The notes under the pieces: generated by a model
Databases searched by the model: none
Told to the model about the DNA's origin: nothing
Seen by the model: the letters and a program-made list of their open reading frames with translations, nothing else
Part shown: positions 1-5,020 of the stretch, piece after piece
Numbering within the stretch: position 1 is the first letter of the stretch
How the letters are laid out: each line of letters begins with the position of its first letter
Origin: Ktedonobacterales bacterium
GTDB taxonomy: Bacteria > Chloroflexota > Ktedonobacteria > Ktedonobacterales > JADMIN01
Reading direction: 5' to 3'
Length of the DNA: 6,480 bases
NCBI GenBank assembly: GCA_025450405.1
Contig: JANWHL010000013.1
Location: 1-6,480 of the forward strand
Program-made: the position numbers and the translations under genes

Positions 1-1
1 G

Positions 2-433
2 CTGATGCGCAATGTCATGACCTCGAACTCCCCCATCGCCGTGGCCATCTGGTACAACATCCGCGACGACTACAGCATGCTCTGCTGCGGTCCGACAATC
101 CACAGCGCGGCGTTCTGGGGACTGGTCCAGCACAACGACATGACGTTGAAAGCTGGCTTCTCCCTGTTCCGTCAGCTGGCGACCGGCTCCATGCCCGCAC
201 CAACAGGGACAGGCGGCGGCTCCACTGGTGGCGGCACGACGCCGCCGACGCCCGCGACGGGTGGTGGATCCGGTGGGTCAACCGCAAGCTCGATCCAGAG
301 CGTACCGTGCACGGTGACCATGAACGGCCAACAGATGACGGGCAGCTGCAGTGGGACGTTCTCGCCAGTCCCGCCAGGCGCGGGGCAGTCGAGCCCACCG
401 CCAACCACGCAGATGGTGCCACCAACGAGGTGA
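2..433 (+). CDS. C-terminal end of a probable secreted glycoside hydrolase (5' partial)
   Basis: The reading frame is open to the left edge, so the true start lies outside the window; the ATG at 5 is probably internal. Roughly the first 60 visible residues resemble the last strand and helix of a clan-A (TIM-barrel) glycoside hydrolase: a WYNIRDD segment followed by FWGLVQHNDMTLKAGFSLFRQL, which fits the family pattern 'GL.(r/h).dg..Kpa...fr.l'. A low-complexity linker rich in Gly, Ser, Thr and Pro follows (about residues 62-95), as in exported modular enzymes. The tail has two cysteines in VPCTVTMNGQQMTGSCSGTF, which could form a disulfide, and ends in a Pro-rich stretch. I see no recognisable carbohydrate-binding module, LPXTG motif or membrane anchor in the tail. 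The enzyme family and substrate cannot be given from this fragment. The linker points to export, but the signal peptide is outside the window. Confidence 0.6.
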   Translation: MMRNVMTSNSPIAVAIWYNIRDDYSMLCCGPTIHSAAFWGLVQHNDMTLKAGFSLFRQLATGSMPAPTGTGGGSTGGGTTPPTPATGGGSGGSTASSIQSVPCTVTMNGQQMTGSCSGTFSPVPPGAGQSSPPPTTQMVPPTR

Positions 434-451
434 CGGAAGCAACCTAACGAC

Positions 452-477
452 GGGCGCGGATGAGCGCAAGCGCGCCC
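452..477. other. GC-rich hairpin downstream of the glycoside hydrolase
   Basis: A perfect 7-bp inverted repeat, gggcgcg (452-458) and cgcgccc (471-477), encloses a 12-nt loop and lies 18 nt after the stop codon. It has no T-run, so it is more likely an mRNA 3'-end structure or part of a composite terminator with the hairpin at 493-531 than an intrinsic terminator alone. Confidence 0.4.
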
Positions 478-492
478 CGAGCGACCTTCGCA

Positions 493-531
493 CGATGCCG
501 GCGACACGCTTAACGTTTGTCGCCGGCATCG
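493..531. terminator. Strong hairpin between convergent genes, probable terminator
   Basis: A perfect 14-bp stem, cgatgccggcgaca (493-506) with tgtcgccggcatcg (518-531), encloses an 11-nt loop. It sits between the 3' ends of the glycoside hydrolase (+, ending 433) and the nucleotidyltransferase (-, ending 581), where a shared terminator is expected. The plus strand continues with gtctgtttcc, a weak T-rich stretch; the minus-strand continuation has almost no T. Termination is therefore better supported for the plus-strand gene. The 147-bp gap holds no supported gene. Confidence 0.6.
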
Positions 532-580
532 GTCTGTTTCCAGCGTCAGTGTGCTTGCACTGGTGTGCTTGGGGAGAGGA

Positions 581-1576
581 TTACCGCTCACGTATCTGGC
601 GCAGCGCCGTGCGGGCGCATTCGCGCACGGCCGCGGACGCGGCGTCTCGGGCCAGGTCGTCCAGGGCGGCCGACACGACCGTGTCGCGCAGCGGCACTTC
701 GGCCAGCACGTTGAGCACGGCGAGCACGGCGACTTCCTCCGGCTGGCGCAATTCCCGCACGACGTACTCACGATAGACCGTCATGAAGTCGTTCTCGAAT
801 CCGAGGGTGCGGGCGCAAATGGCGCGGAGCCGCTGGCGGTCAGCGGCGGCTTCCGGGATCAGATACATCCACTCGCCGCGGCAGCACTCGTAGATATCGC
901 GCAGGAGCGTGGACCACTCATCGCCGACGGCACGGGCATAGACGACGTGACATTCACGCTTGCTCGCCACATACTCGCCGGCCGTGAGCGCGATGAGTCC
1001 AGTGGCCGCCCACCCTACAGCGCGGATCAGGTCCCGTGTGCTGTCGGCGAGGGCTCCGTCAGCGCGGCGCACCTGGCGCTGGGTATAGCCGAGGAACTCG
1101 GCACCGGGATCGGGATACGCAAGCGGGAGATCGACTGGCGTGTGGCGGCCAAACAGGTTGATGAAGCGCCAGTAGGAGGTGTGCATGCGGTCGCGAGTCC
1201 AGACATCTATGGGCGTGAGCACTAGCTGATCGCGAATGTCCTCGCCGTAGATGAGCCAGGCGCCAAGCTTGAAGTCGGGCGTGGCGCGGCCAGCTATCGC
1301 CGCTTCGTCCTCGATGGTGACGTCGAGCTCGAGGGCGCTCGCGGCCGCGTACTCCGCGCAGATCGCCGCGATACGCTCGCGCTCGTCCGTTGCGGCGAAG
1401 CGGTCTTTGACGATGATCACAATGTCCACATCGCTGGTCGCGACACCACTCGCGCTGGCGTAGCTGCCTTCCACGTAATAGCCACGTATGCGCGCGGGGA
1501 ACGCCGCCTCACAGCGCTCCACCACACCCGCCAGCAACGCGTCCACCCGCGCGACGCCGAGCAACCGCAACTCCAT
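581..1576 (-). CDS. Nucleotidyltransferase-fold protein, ANT(3'')/AadA-like
   Basis: A 331-residue protein. The polymerase-beta nucleotidyltransferase signature is clear: GSYASASGVATSDVDI (residues 37-52) supplies the GS motif and the two metal-binding aspartates D49 and D51, and ELDV gives a candidate third carboxylate at D85. A helical C-terminal half follows; TAGEYVASKRECHVVYA (198-214) resembles the 'tGevvSK.eA..wa' segment of the domain C-terminal to the catalytic core in AadA-type adenylyltransferases. The last 50 or so residues are Ala/Leu-rich helices, perhaps HEAT-like. It probably transfers a nucleotide from an NTP to a small molecule, but the acceptor is unknown and resistance should not be assumed. 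The frame runs open far upstream, to 2605, without a stop. I place the start at 1576 because GAGG lies 6 nt upstream of it; the ATG at 1582 touches that site. It is transcribed alone, divergent from the glycosyltransferase. Confidence 0.8.
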   Translation of the reverse strand: MELRLLGVARVDALLAGVVERCEAAFPARIRGYYVEGSYASASGVATSDVDIVIIVKDRFAATDERERIAAICAEYAAASALELDVTIEDEAAIAGRATPDFKLGAWLIYGEDIRDQLVLTPIDVWTRDRMHTSYWRFINLFGRHTPVDLPLAYPDPGAEFLGYTQRQVRRADGALADSTRDLIRAVGWAATGLIALTAGEYVASKRECHVVYARAVGDEWSTLLRDIYECCRGEWMYLIPEAAADRQRLRAICARTLGFENDFMTVYREYVVRELRQPEEVAVLAVLNVLAEVPLRDTVVSAALDDLARDAASAAVRECARTALRQIRER

Positions 1577-1582
1577 GCTCAT

Positions 1583-1586
1583 CCTC
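1583..1586 (-). promoter_or_regulatory. Ribosome binding site deciding the nucleotidyltransferase start
   Basis: On the minus strand the sequence reads cgagg-ATG-AGC-ATG. GAGG (1586-1583) directly abuts the first ATG (1582-1580), which leaves no spacer, and lies 6 nt before the second ATG (1576-1574). Normal Shine-Dalgarno spacing therefore favours 1576. Confidence 0.5.
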
Positions 1587-1715
1587 GATTCAAGGCCAGT
1601 ATGGGTGCCGCCCGGTTTCGCCCGGCGCGGTGGCCGGGTGATGGACGCCGCGGGACCACCGAGCACAATTGGCGACGATGACCCCGGCGGACTGGTCCTG
1701 GCCGCGCGCACCCGA

Positions 1716-1725
1716 ATGATACAAT
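1716..1725. promoter_or_regulatory. Candidate extended -10 promoter with an opposed -10 box
   Basis: The plus strand carries TGATACAAT (1717-1725): a TG, one base, then TACAAT, one mismatch from TATAAT. This is an extended -10 about 82 nt before the glycosyltransferase start. The complementary strand of 1716-1721 reads TATCAT, also one mismatch from consensus and directed toward the nucleotidyltransferase. No good -35 box is visible for either direction. This is one of the few AT-richer spots in the 231-bp divergent region (1577-1807). The region also holds a 6-bp hairpin, cccggc (1621-1626) with gccggg (1633-1638), which would fall in the nucleotidyltransferase leader. Confidence 0.4.
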
Positions 1726-1793
1726 GGACCGAGACCACGCCTGACCGTCCCGGGATCTGCCCGCACTCGCCGGGGGCAATGGCCAACTGACCC

Positions 1794-1798
1794 GGAGG
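1794..1798 (+). promoter_or_regulatory. Ribosome binding site deciding the glycosyltransferase start
   Basis: GGAGG ends immediately before an in-frame ATG at 1799 and lies 9 nt before a second in-frame ATG at 1808. The spacing supports 1808, which also places the first beta strand (FLSVVIPAYNE) a normal distance from the N-terminus. Confidence 0.6.
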
Positions 1799-1807
1799 AT
1801 GACCATA

Positions 1808-2608
1808 ATGCCCGAGCCCCCGGCACCACCTTTCCTCTCGGTGGTCATTCCCGCCTACAATGAGGCGAGCCGGCTGCCGGCGACCTTCGACGCGCTGGAG
1901 GGGTATTTCGGCGCGCGGAGCTTCGCCGCCGAGGTGATTGTGGTGAATGACGGCAGCGAGGACGCGACCGGCGAGGTCATCCGGGCACGCGCGGCAACCT
2001 GGCCCATGCTCGTGGCGCTGAGCATCGCGCACGGCGGCAAGGGGCGCGCCGTCAAGGAAGGGATGCTGGCGGCGCGGGGGCGCTACGTCTTCCTCTGCGA
2101 TGCCGATCTCTCGATGCCGATCGCGGATCTGGAGCAGTTCCTGCCGGGCGCGCGAGAGGATGCCTACGACATCGCCATCGCCTCGCGTGAGGCGCCCGGA
2201 GCGCGGCGCTACGGCGAGCCGCTCTATCGCCACCTGATGGGCCGGGTCTTCAATACGCTGGTGCGCCGCCTGGTCCTGCCGGGGATTCAGGACTCGCAAT
2301 GTGGGTTCAAGTGCCTGCGCGGTGAACTGGCTCGCGACTTCGTCGCCGCGCAGACCATCGACGGGTGGGGCTTCGATGTGGAGCTGCTCTATATGGCGCG
2401 AGCGCGGGGGCTGCGCATCGTCGAGATCCCGGTGGCCTGGTACTACGCGCCGAACAGCCGCATTCACCCAGTGCGCGACGCCTGGCACATGACCCGCGAC
2501 GTGCTGGCGGTGCGTGCCAACGCTCGCCGCGGCCGCTATGCCAAGGCGCCAGCGGCGACCTTCGCGACCGCGGCGGCCGCCCCAGGCACAATGTCGCCGG
2601 GGCACTGA
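1808..2608 (+). CDS. Family 2 glycosyltransferase, dolichyl/polyprenyl-phosphate glucosyltransferase (ALG5-like)
   Basis: A 266-residue GT-A fold enzyme. It opens with LSVVIPAYNEASRL (10-23), followed by VVNDGS (45-50) for nucleotide-sugar binding, HGGKG (75-79), and the metal-binding DAD (98-100). QDSQCGFK (161-168) and GWGFDVEL (186-193) are hallmarks of the dolichyl-phosphate beta-glucosyltransferase (ALG5/DPG synthase) subgroup. By family knowledge it should move a sugar from a UDP- or GDP-sugar to a polyprenyl phosphate on the cytoplasmic face of the membrane. Unlike eukaryotic ALG5 it shows no membrane segment at either end; the C-terminus is a basic then Ala-rich tail, so membrane contact must be peripheral or through a partner. 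The start at 1808 is set by GGAGG 9 nt upstream. The gene stops 2 bp from the convergent endonuclease V gene. The specific sugar cannot be read from the sequence. Confidence 0.88.
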   Translation: MPEPPAPPFLSVVIPAYNEASRLPATFDALEGYFGARSFAAEVIVVNDGSEDATGEVIRARAATWPMLVALSIAHGGKGRAVKEGMLAARGRYVFLCDADLSMPIADLEQFLPGAREDAYDIAIASREAPGARRYGEPLYRHLMGRVFNTLVRRLVLPGIQDSQCGFKCLRGELARDFVAAQTIDGWGFDVELLYMARARGLRIVEIPVAWYYAPNSRIHPVRDAWHMTRDVLAVRANARRGRYAKAPAATFATAAAAPGTMSPGH

Positions 2609-2610
2609 CC

Positions 2611-3357
2611 TTATCCCCAGGGCATGGCGAGCTGGCCACCCTCCTGGCCGCCCTCATCCAGCGGGGTGGCGGACTCGGGCGCGTGATCGCGCGCCAGGGC
2701 GCCGGCACGCAGGTGCGCAAGTCGCGTCGGCTCGGGCAAGCGATAGCCGCGGCCGCACGCGATCACATACCGCACAGCGGTCTCCAGGCTGACACGGTGC
2801 CCGATCGAGACGTAAATGGGATTAGCATGCCGCCGGGTGCGCAACGCCATGCCGACGATCTCGCCACGGTCCAGCATCTCGGCGCGCGCGCCGACCTCGT
2901 CGGGCAGCGGCTCGTGCTTGCCGCGCAGGATGGATTTGGCGCACCCGATGGCCGGAAGATCCATCCACAGACCCAGGTGACTGGCGATTCCCAGTCGGCG
3001 CGGGTGCGCGATGCCCTGACCATCCACCATCAGGAGGTCGGGCGCCTGCCGCAGGCGCTCCATGGCACCGAGGATGATAGGGATCTCGCGAAAGGAGAGC
3101 AGTCCCGGAATGTAGGGCATGGAGAGCGTGCGCTCGGCGTGCGCCACTTCCACCTCCTCCAGGTCCGGAAACGTCATGAGCACCACGGCGGCGCGTCCCA
3201 CGTCGGTCTGAGCGCTGGTCGAGATGTCGACGCCGGCGACAAGACGAACGGCGCCAAGGCGATCGGCGCGCTCCACGCGCGGCGCGAGCTCGCGCTGAAC
3301 GGCTTGCGCGTCGCCTGGTGTCAGGTTCCAGGGGTGAAGACGTGGCGGCAGTCGCAT
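2611..3357 (-). CDS. nfi: Endonuclease V (deoxyinosine 3' endonuclease)
   Basis: A 248-residue protein with every main family motif: VAGVDIS (40-46), the PYIPGLLSFREIP block (81-93), and VDGQGIAHPRRLGIASHLG (111-129), then GCAKS (138-142) and GHRVSLETA plus YRLPEPTRLAH near the end. D44, E91 and D112 match the catalytic acidic triad; PYIP (81-84) matches the wedge that splits the strands at the lesion; K141 and H118 are conserved accessory residues. The enzyme nicks DNA at the second phosphodiester bond 3' of deoxyinosine, starting repair of deaminated adenine. The start at 3357 is preceded by AGGGA (3366-3362) with a 4-nt gap, a modest ribosome binding site; the frame continues open upstream to 3462, but those residues lack family similarity. 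The C-terminal tail after PEPTRLAH is about 30 residues, Gly/Glu/Ala-rich and probably disordered. It is divergent from the amidotransferase-like gene. Confidence 0.95.
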   Translation of the reverse strand: MRLPPRLHPWNLTPGDAQAVQRELAPRVERADRLGAVRLVAGVDISTSAQTDVGRAAVVLMTFPDLEEVEVAHAERTLSMPYIPGLLSFREIPIILGAMERLRQAPDLLMVDGQGIAHPRRLGIASHLGLWMDLPAIGCAKSILRGKHEPLPDEVGARAEMLDRGEIVGMALRTRRHANPIYVSIGHRVSLETAVRYVIACGRGYRLPEPTRLAHLRAGALARDHAPESATPLDEGGQEGGQLAMPWG

Positions 3358-3452
3358 GGTATCCCTACGTCCGGCCCCGCATGGGCGCGTAGGTGACGCG
3401 CGTGGGCACAGAATGACGGCATCTATCACCAGGATGCGTGCCAGTGCGCCGA

Positions 3453-3482
3453 TCACGCGCAAGTCACGCGCAAGTCACGCGC
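3453..3482. repeat. 11-bp tandem repeat, about 2.7 copies
   Basis: The unit tcacgcgcaag occurs at 3453-3463 and 3464-3474, followed by the first 8 bases of a third copy at 3475-3482, all exact. The 11-bp period is close to one helical turn, so equivalent faces repeat on the same side of the DNA. It lies about 100 bp upstream of endonuclease V and 225 bp upstream of the amidotransferase-like gene. Confidence 0.8.
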
Positions 3483-3692
3483 TGGCCACGCCCTGGCCAA
3501 GCGCCGGACGGACGGAGGGCACAGCGGGGCCGACCAGACGGCTACACGTGTAGTCGTCACTCGTATCCAGCCTATGGCCGCTCCAGCAGATGTCCGCGTG
3601 CGGCGTGCGGCTGGCTTCCCATCAGAGCGACGATGGCGCGAGGTATCATGGATCATGGCGCGATCACGGCACGGCCGGAGATCGTGGGGCCG

Positions 3693-3699
3693 AAAGGAG
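3693..3699 (+). promoter_or_regulatory. Ribosome binding site supporting a GTG start
   Basis: AAAGGAG ends 7 nt before the GTG at 3707, an ideal spacing. The in-frame ATG at 3590 would instead add 39 residues with no family resemblance and has no comparable site. Confidence 0.75.
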
Positions 3700-3706
3700 T
3701 CGCGCG

Positions 3707-4849
3707 GTGGCGTGGACAAAGGCGGAGCCGGTCCCCGGCACGGTGGCCATCCTGGGATCAGGCGAGGCCGCGGCGACGGGGCGGCGGGTGCTGGGCATGC
3801 TGCTGCGTGAGCTGGCGGAACCGCGCACACTGGCCGTGCTGGATACACCGGCCGGTTTCCAGCCGAACGCGGACCGTGTGGCTGGTAAACTGGTGGAGTT
3901 CATCGCCGGGCGACTGGGCGACTTGCGGCCACGAGCCGGCGTGGTACGGGCGCGGCGCGAGGACCTGGGCGCGCCCATGGGAGAGGCCGCGCTGGCGGCG
4001 ATCGCGGCGGCGCGGTGTGTGGTCGCCGGACCCGGCAGCCCGTCGTACATGATTCGGCAGCTGGCGGATACCCCGTTTGTGGCCGCTTTGCGCGCGGCGC
4101 ATCGCCGCGGTGCCACGCTCTATTTCGCCAGTGCGGCGGCCGTCGCGATGGGAACCTATGCCATCCCGGTCTACGAAATCTTCAAGGTAGGCGAAGAGCC
4201 GCGCTGGATTCCCGGCCTGGACGTGCTGGCTCCGCTGGCCACGCCGCTAGCCATTGTGCCGCACTGGAACAACTCGGAGGGCGGAGCCGAGCTCGACACC
4301 AGCCGCTGCTTTCTCGGTCAGGCGCGCTTCGACGCGATGCGCCGCCAACTGCCGCACGAAACGCTCGTCCTCGGGATTGACGAGCACACCGCCTGTGTCC
4401 TGGACTTCGGCCGAGGGCACGCCGCCGTGCTGGGCGCGGGAGGGGTGGAGTTGCTCCGCGGGGAGCGGACCGTGCGCTACGCGAGCGGCGAGACCTTTCC
4501 GCTGGAGCTGCTGGCCAGCTTGGATGCGGCCGGCGCGCCACCTGACGCGCCCGCCCCGGCCGCGAAGCCGTCCACCGCCGGCATGGCCCGCGATGTGGGT
4601 GTTCATGGGCCGGACGAGATGGCTTCGGTTGAGACCGCGCTTGTGCCAGACCCGTGGACGGAACCGGGGGCTCAATCGCCCGCGATCCCGGCGGAGCTGG
4701 TGGATGCCCTGGTGGCCATCCGCATGGAGCTGCGCGCGGCGCGGCACTTCGCCGCGGCGGATCACCTGCGCGATGCCCTGCTGGCTGCGGGCATCACGAT
4801 CCAGGACACCCCGGAGGGCCCTCATTGGGAAGTGGCGGGGCGCCACTGA
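3707..4849 (+). CDS. Peptidase E/cyanophycinase-like protein fused to a cysteinyl-tRNA synthetase C-terminal domain
   Basis: A 380-residue protein starting at GTG 3707. Residues about 12-270 form a class I glutamine amidotransferase-like domain of the S51/cyanophycinase type: AILGSGE (14-20), LDTPAGFQPN (45-54), AGPGSPSYM (107-115), a nucleophile-elbow-like FASAAAVAMG (140-149), PHWNNSEGG (185-193) and GIDEHTA (223-229), a common motif of that group. S142 is the likely nucleophile, but the usual GxSAG has become ASAAA, so activity may be altered. An Ala/Pro-rich linker (about 270-325) leads to LVDALVAIRMELRAARHFAAADHLRDALLAAGITIQDTPEGPHWEV (331-376), which closely follows the C-terminal helices of cysteinyl-tRNA synthetase ('R...R..kdfa.AD.iRd.L...GI...DtpeG..W'). 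The same module occurs in other proteins (CysS/YqeB C-terminal domain). There is no signal peptide, so it is cytoplasmic. The substrate and the role of the tail are unknown. No adjacent cyanophycin gene is present. Confidence 0.85.
   Translation: MAWTKAEPVPGTVAILGSGEAAATGRRVLGMLLRELAEPRTLAVLDTPAGFQPNADRVAGKLVEFIAGRLGDLRPRAGVVRARREDLGAPMGEAALAAIAAARCVVAGPGSPSYMIRQLADTPFVAALRAAHRRGATLYFASAAAVAMGTYAIPVYEIFKVGEEPRWIPGLDVLAPLATPLAIVPHWNNSEGGAELDTSRCFLGQARFDAMRRQLPHETLVLGIDEHTACVLDFGRGHAAVLGAGGVELLRGERTVRYASGETFPLELLASLDAAGAPPDAPAPAAKPSTAGMARDVGVHGPDEMASVETALVPDPWTEPGAQSPAIPAELVDALVAIRMELRAARHFAAADHLRDALLAAGITIQDTPEGPHWEVAGRH
4831..4847. other. Hairpin straddling the stop codon
   Basis: A perfect 7-bp stem, agtggcg (4831-4837) with cgccact (4841-4847), encloses a 3-nt loop ggg and covers the last codons and first base of the stop. 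A second small hairpin, agcgaa/ttcgct (4849-4864), follows directly. Neither has a T-run; both may protect the mRNA 3' end. Confidence 0.4.
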
Positions 4850-4870
4850 GCGAAAACGTTCGCTGTCCTC

Positions 4871-4902
4871 GCCGGTGCGGCGGATGAATGTCCGGCATTT
4901 TT
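4871..4902 (+). terminator. Possible intrinsic terminator after the amidotransferase-like gene
   Basis: gccgg (4871-4875) pairs with ccggc (4892-4896) and is followed by ATTTTT (4897-4902), the best T-run in this gap. The stem is only 5 bp and the loop is 16 nt, so the folding support is modest. The position, 22 bp after the stop and before the next promoter-like site, is right. Confidence 0.4.
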
Positions 4903-4919
4903 ACCCTCGCATCTCCCCA

Positions 4920-4951
4920 CCACTGGAACTCTAGTGTAGAATAGCCAGTGG
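4920..4951. repeat. Inverted repeat flanking a -10-like box, possible operator
   Basis: ccactgg (4920-4926) and ccagtgg (4945-4951) are exact inverted copies, 18 bp apart, and bracket TAGAAT (4937-4942). This fits a dimeric regulator covering the promoter of the penicillin-binding protein gene, though a 7-bp match may be chance. Confidence 0.35.
4935..4942 (+). promoter_or_regulatory. Candidate -10 box for the penicillin-binding protein gene
   Basis: TGTAGAAT contains TAGAAT, one mismatch from TATAAT, with TG directly before it. No convincing -35 hexamer is seen at 16-18 bp. It would start a transcript near 4949, giving a leader of roughly 70 nt. Confidence 0.35.
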
Positions 4952-4964
4952 CACCACGGCCGGC

Positions 4965-4987
4965 CCATGGGTTCCCGGAACCCTTGG
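4965..4987 (+). other. Leader hairpin upstream of the penicillin-binding protein gene
   Basis: gggttc (4969-4974) pairs with gaaccc (4978-4983) over a 3-nt loop; after one T-T mismatch three more pairs extend it to 4965-4987. It lies 17 nt before the ribosome binding site, so it does not sequester it, but it could stabilise the 5' end or bind a regulator. Confidence 0.4.
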
Positions 4988-5004
4988 TACGTGGCCGAAC
5001 GACC

Positions 5005-5013
5005 GAGGAGGTG
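5005..5013 (+). promoter_or_regulatory. Strong ribosome binding site for the penicillin-binding protein gene
   Basis: GAGGAGGTG places GGAGG 9 nt before the ATG at 5021 and matches the anti-Shine-Dalgarno almost fully. It fixes the start of the gene. Confidence 0.75.
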
Positions 5014-5020
5014 TGGGGAG

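Larger units (their letters stand above)
3358..3706. other. Divergent intergenic region with repeats, no supported gene
   Basis: A 349-bp gap between two divergent genes. Short open frames exist, but they have no family resemblance and no good start sites. It holds an 11-bp tandem repeat (3453-3482), a 9-bp direct repeat atggcgcga at 3633-3641 and 3655-3663 (22 bp apart), and a heptamer tandem, atcatgg, at 3645-3651 and 3652-3658. TATCAT at 3644-3649 could be a -10 box for the plus-strand gene, but no matching -35 is seen. No clear promoter for endonuclease V was found. Confidence 0.4.

Noticed and set aside
551..1225. Plus-strand open frame of 224 residues
   Set aside because: It is antisense to the nucleotidyltransferase, whose motifs are clear; long stop-free antisense frames are expected at this GC content.
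581..1576. Calling the nucleotidyltransferase an aminoglycoside resistance gene
   Set aside because: Only the fold and a partial C-terminal motif match; there is no evidence for drug contacts and no mobile context.
1577..2605. Extension of the nucleotidyltransferase reading frame upstream to 2605 on the minus strand, a 674-residue product
   Set aside because: The added part is antisense to the glycosyltransferase, has no family resemblance and reads like GC-rich shadow sequence; a good ribosome binding site supports the start at 1576.
2365..3396. Plus-strand open frame of 343 residues overlapping two genes
   Set aside because: It overlaps the glycosyltransferase out of frame and runs antisense to endonuclease V; it has no recognisable domain.
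3358..3462. 35-residue N-terminal extension of endonuclease V
   Set aside because: Known endonuclease V proteins begin close to the residues starting at 3357; the extension includes the tandem repeat region and lacks similarity.
3590..3706. 39-residue extension of the amidotransferase-like protein from ATG 3590
   Set aside because: AAAGGAG sits at ideal distance from GTG 3707, and the domain begins a few residues after that start.
4247..4846. Minus-strand open frame of 199 residues
   Set aside because: It is antisense to the amidotransferase-like gene and has no motif or ribosome binding site.
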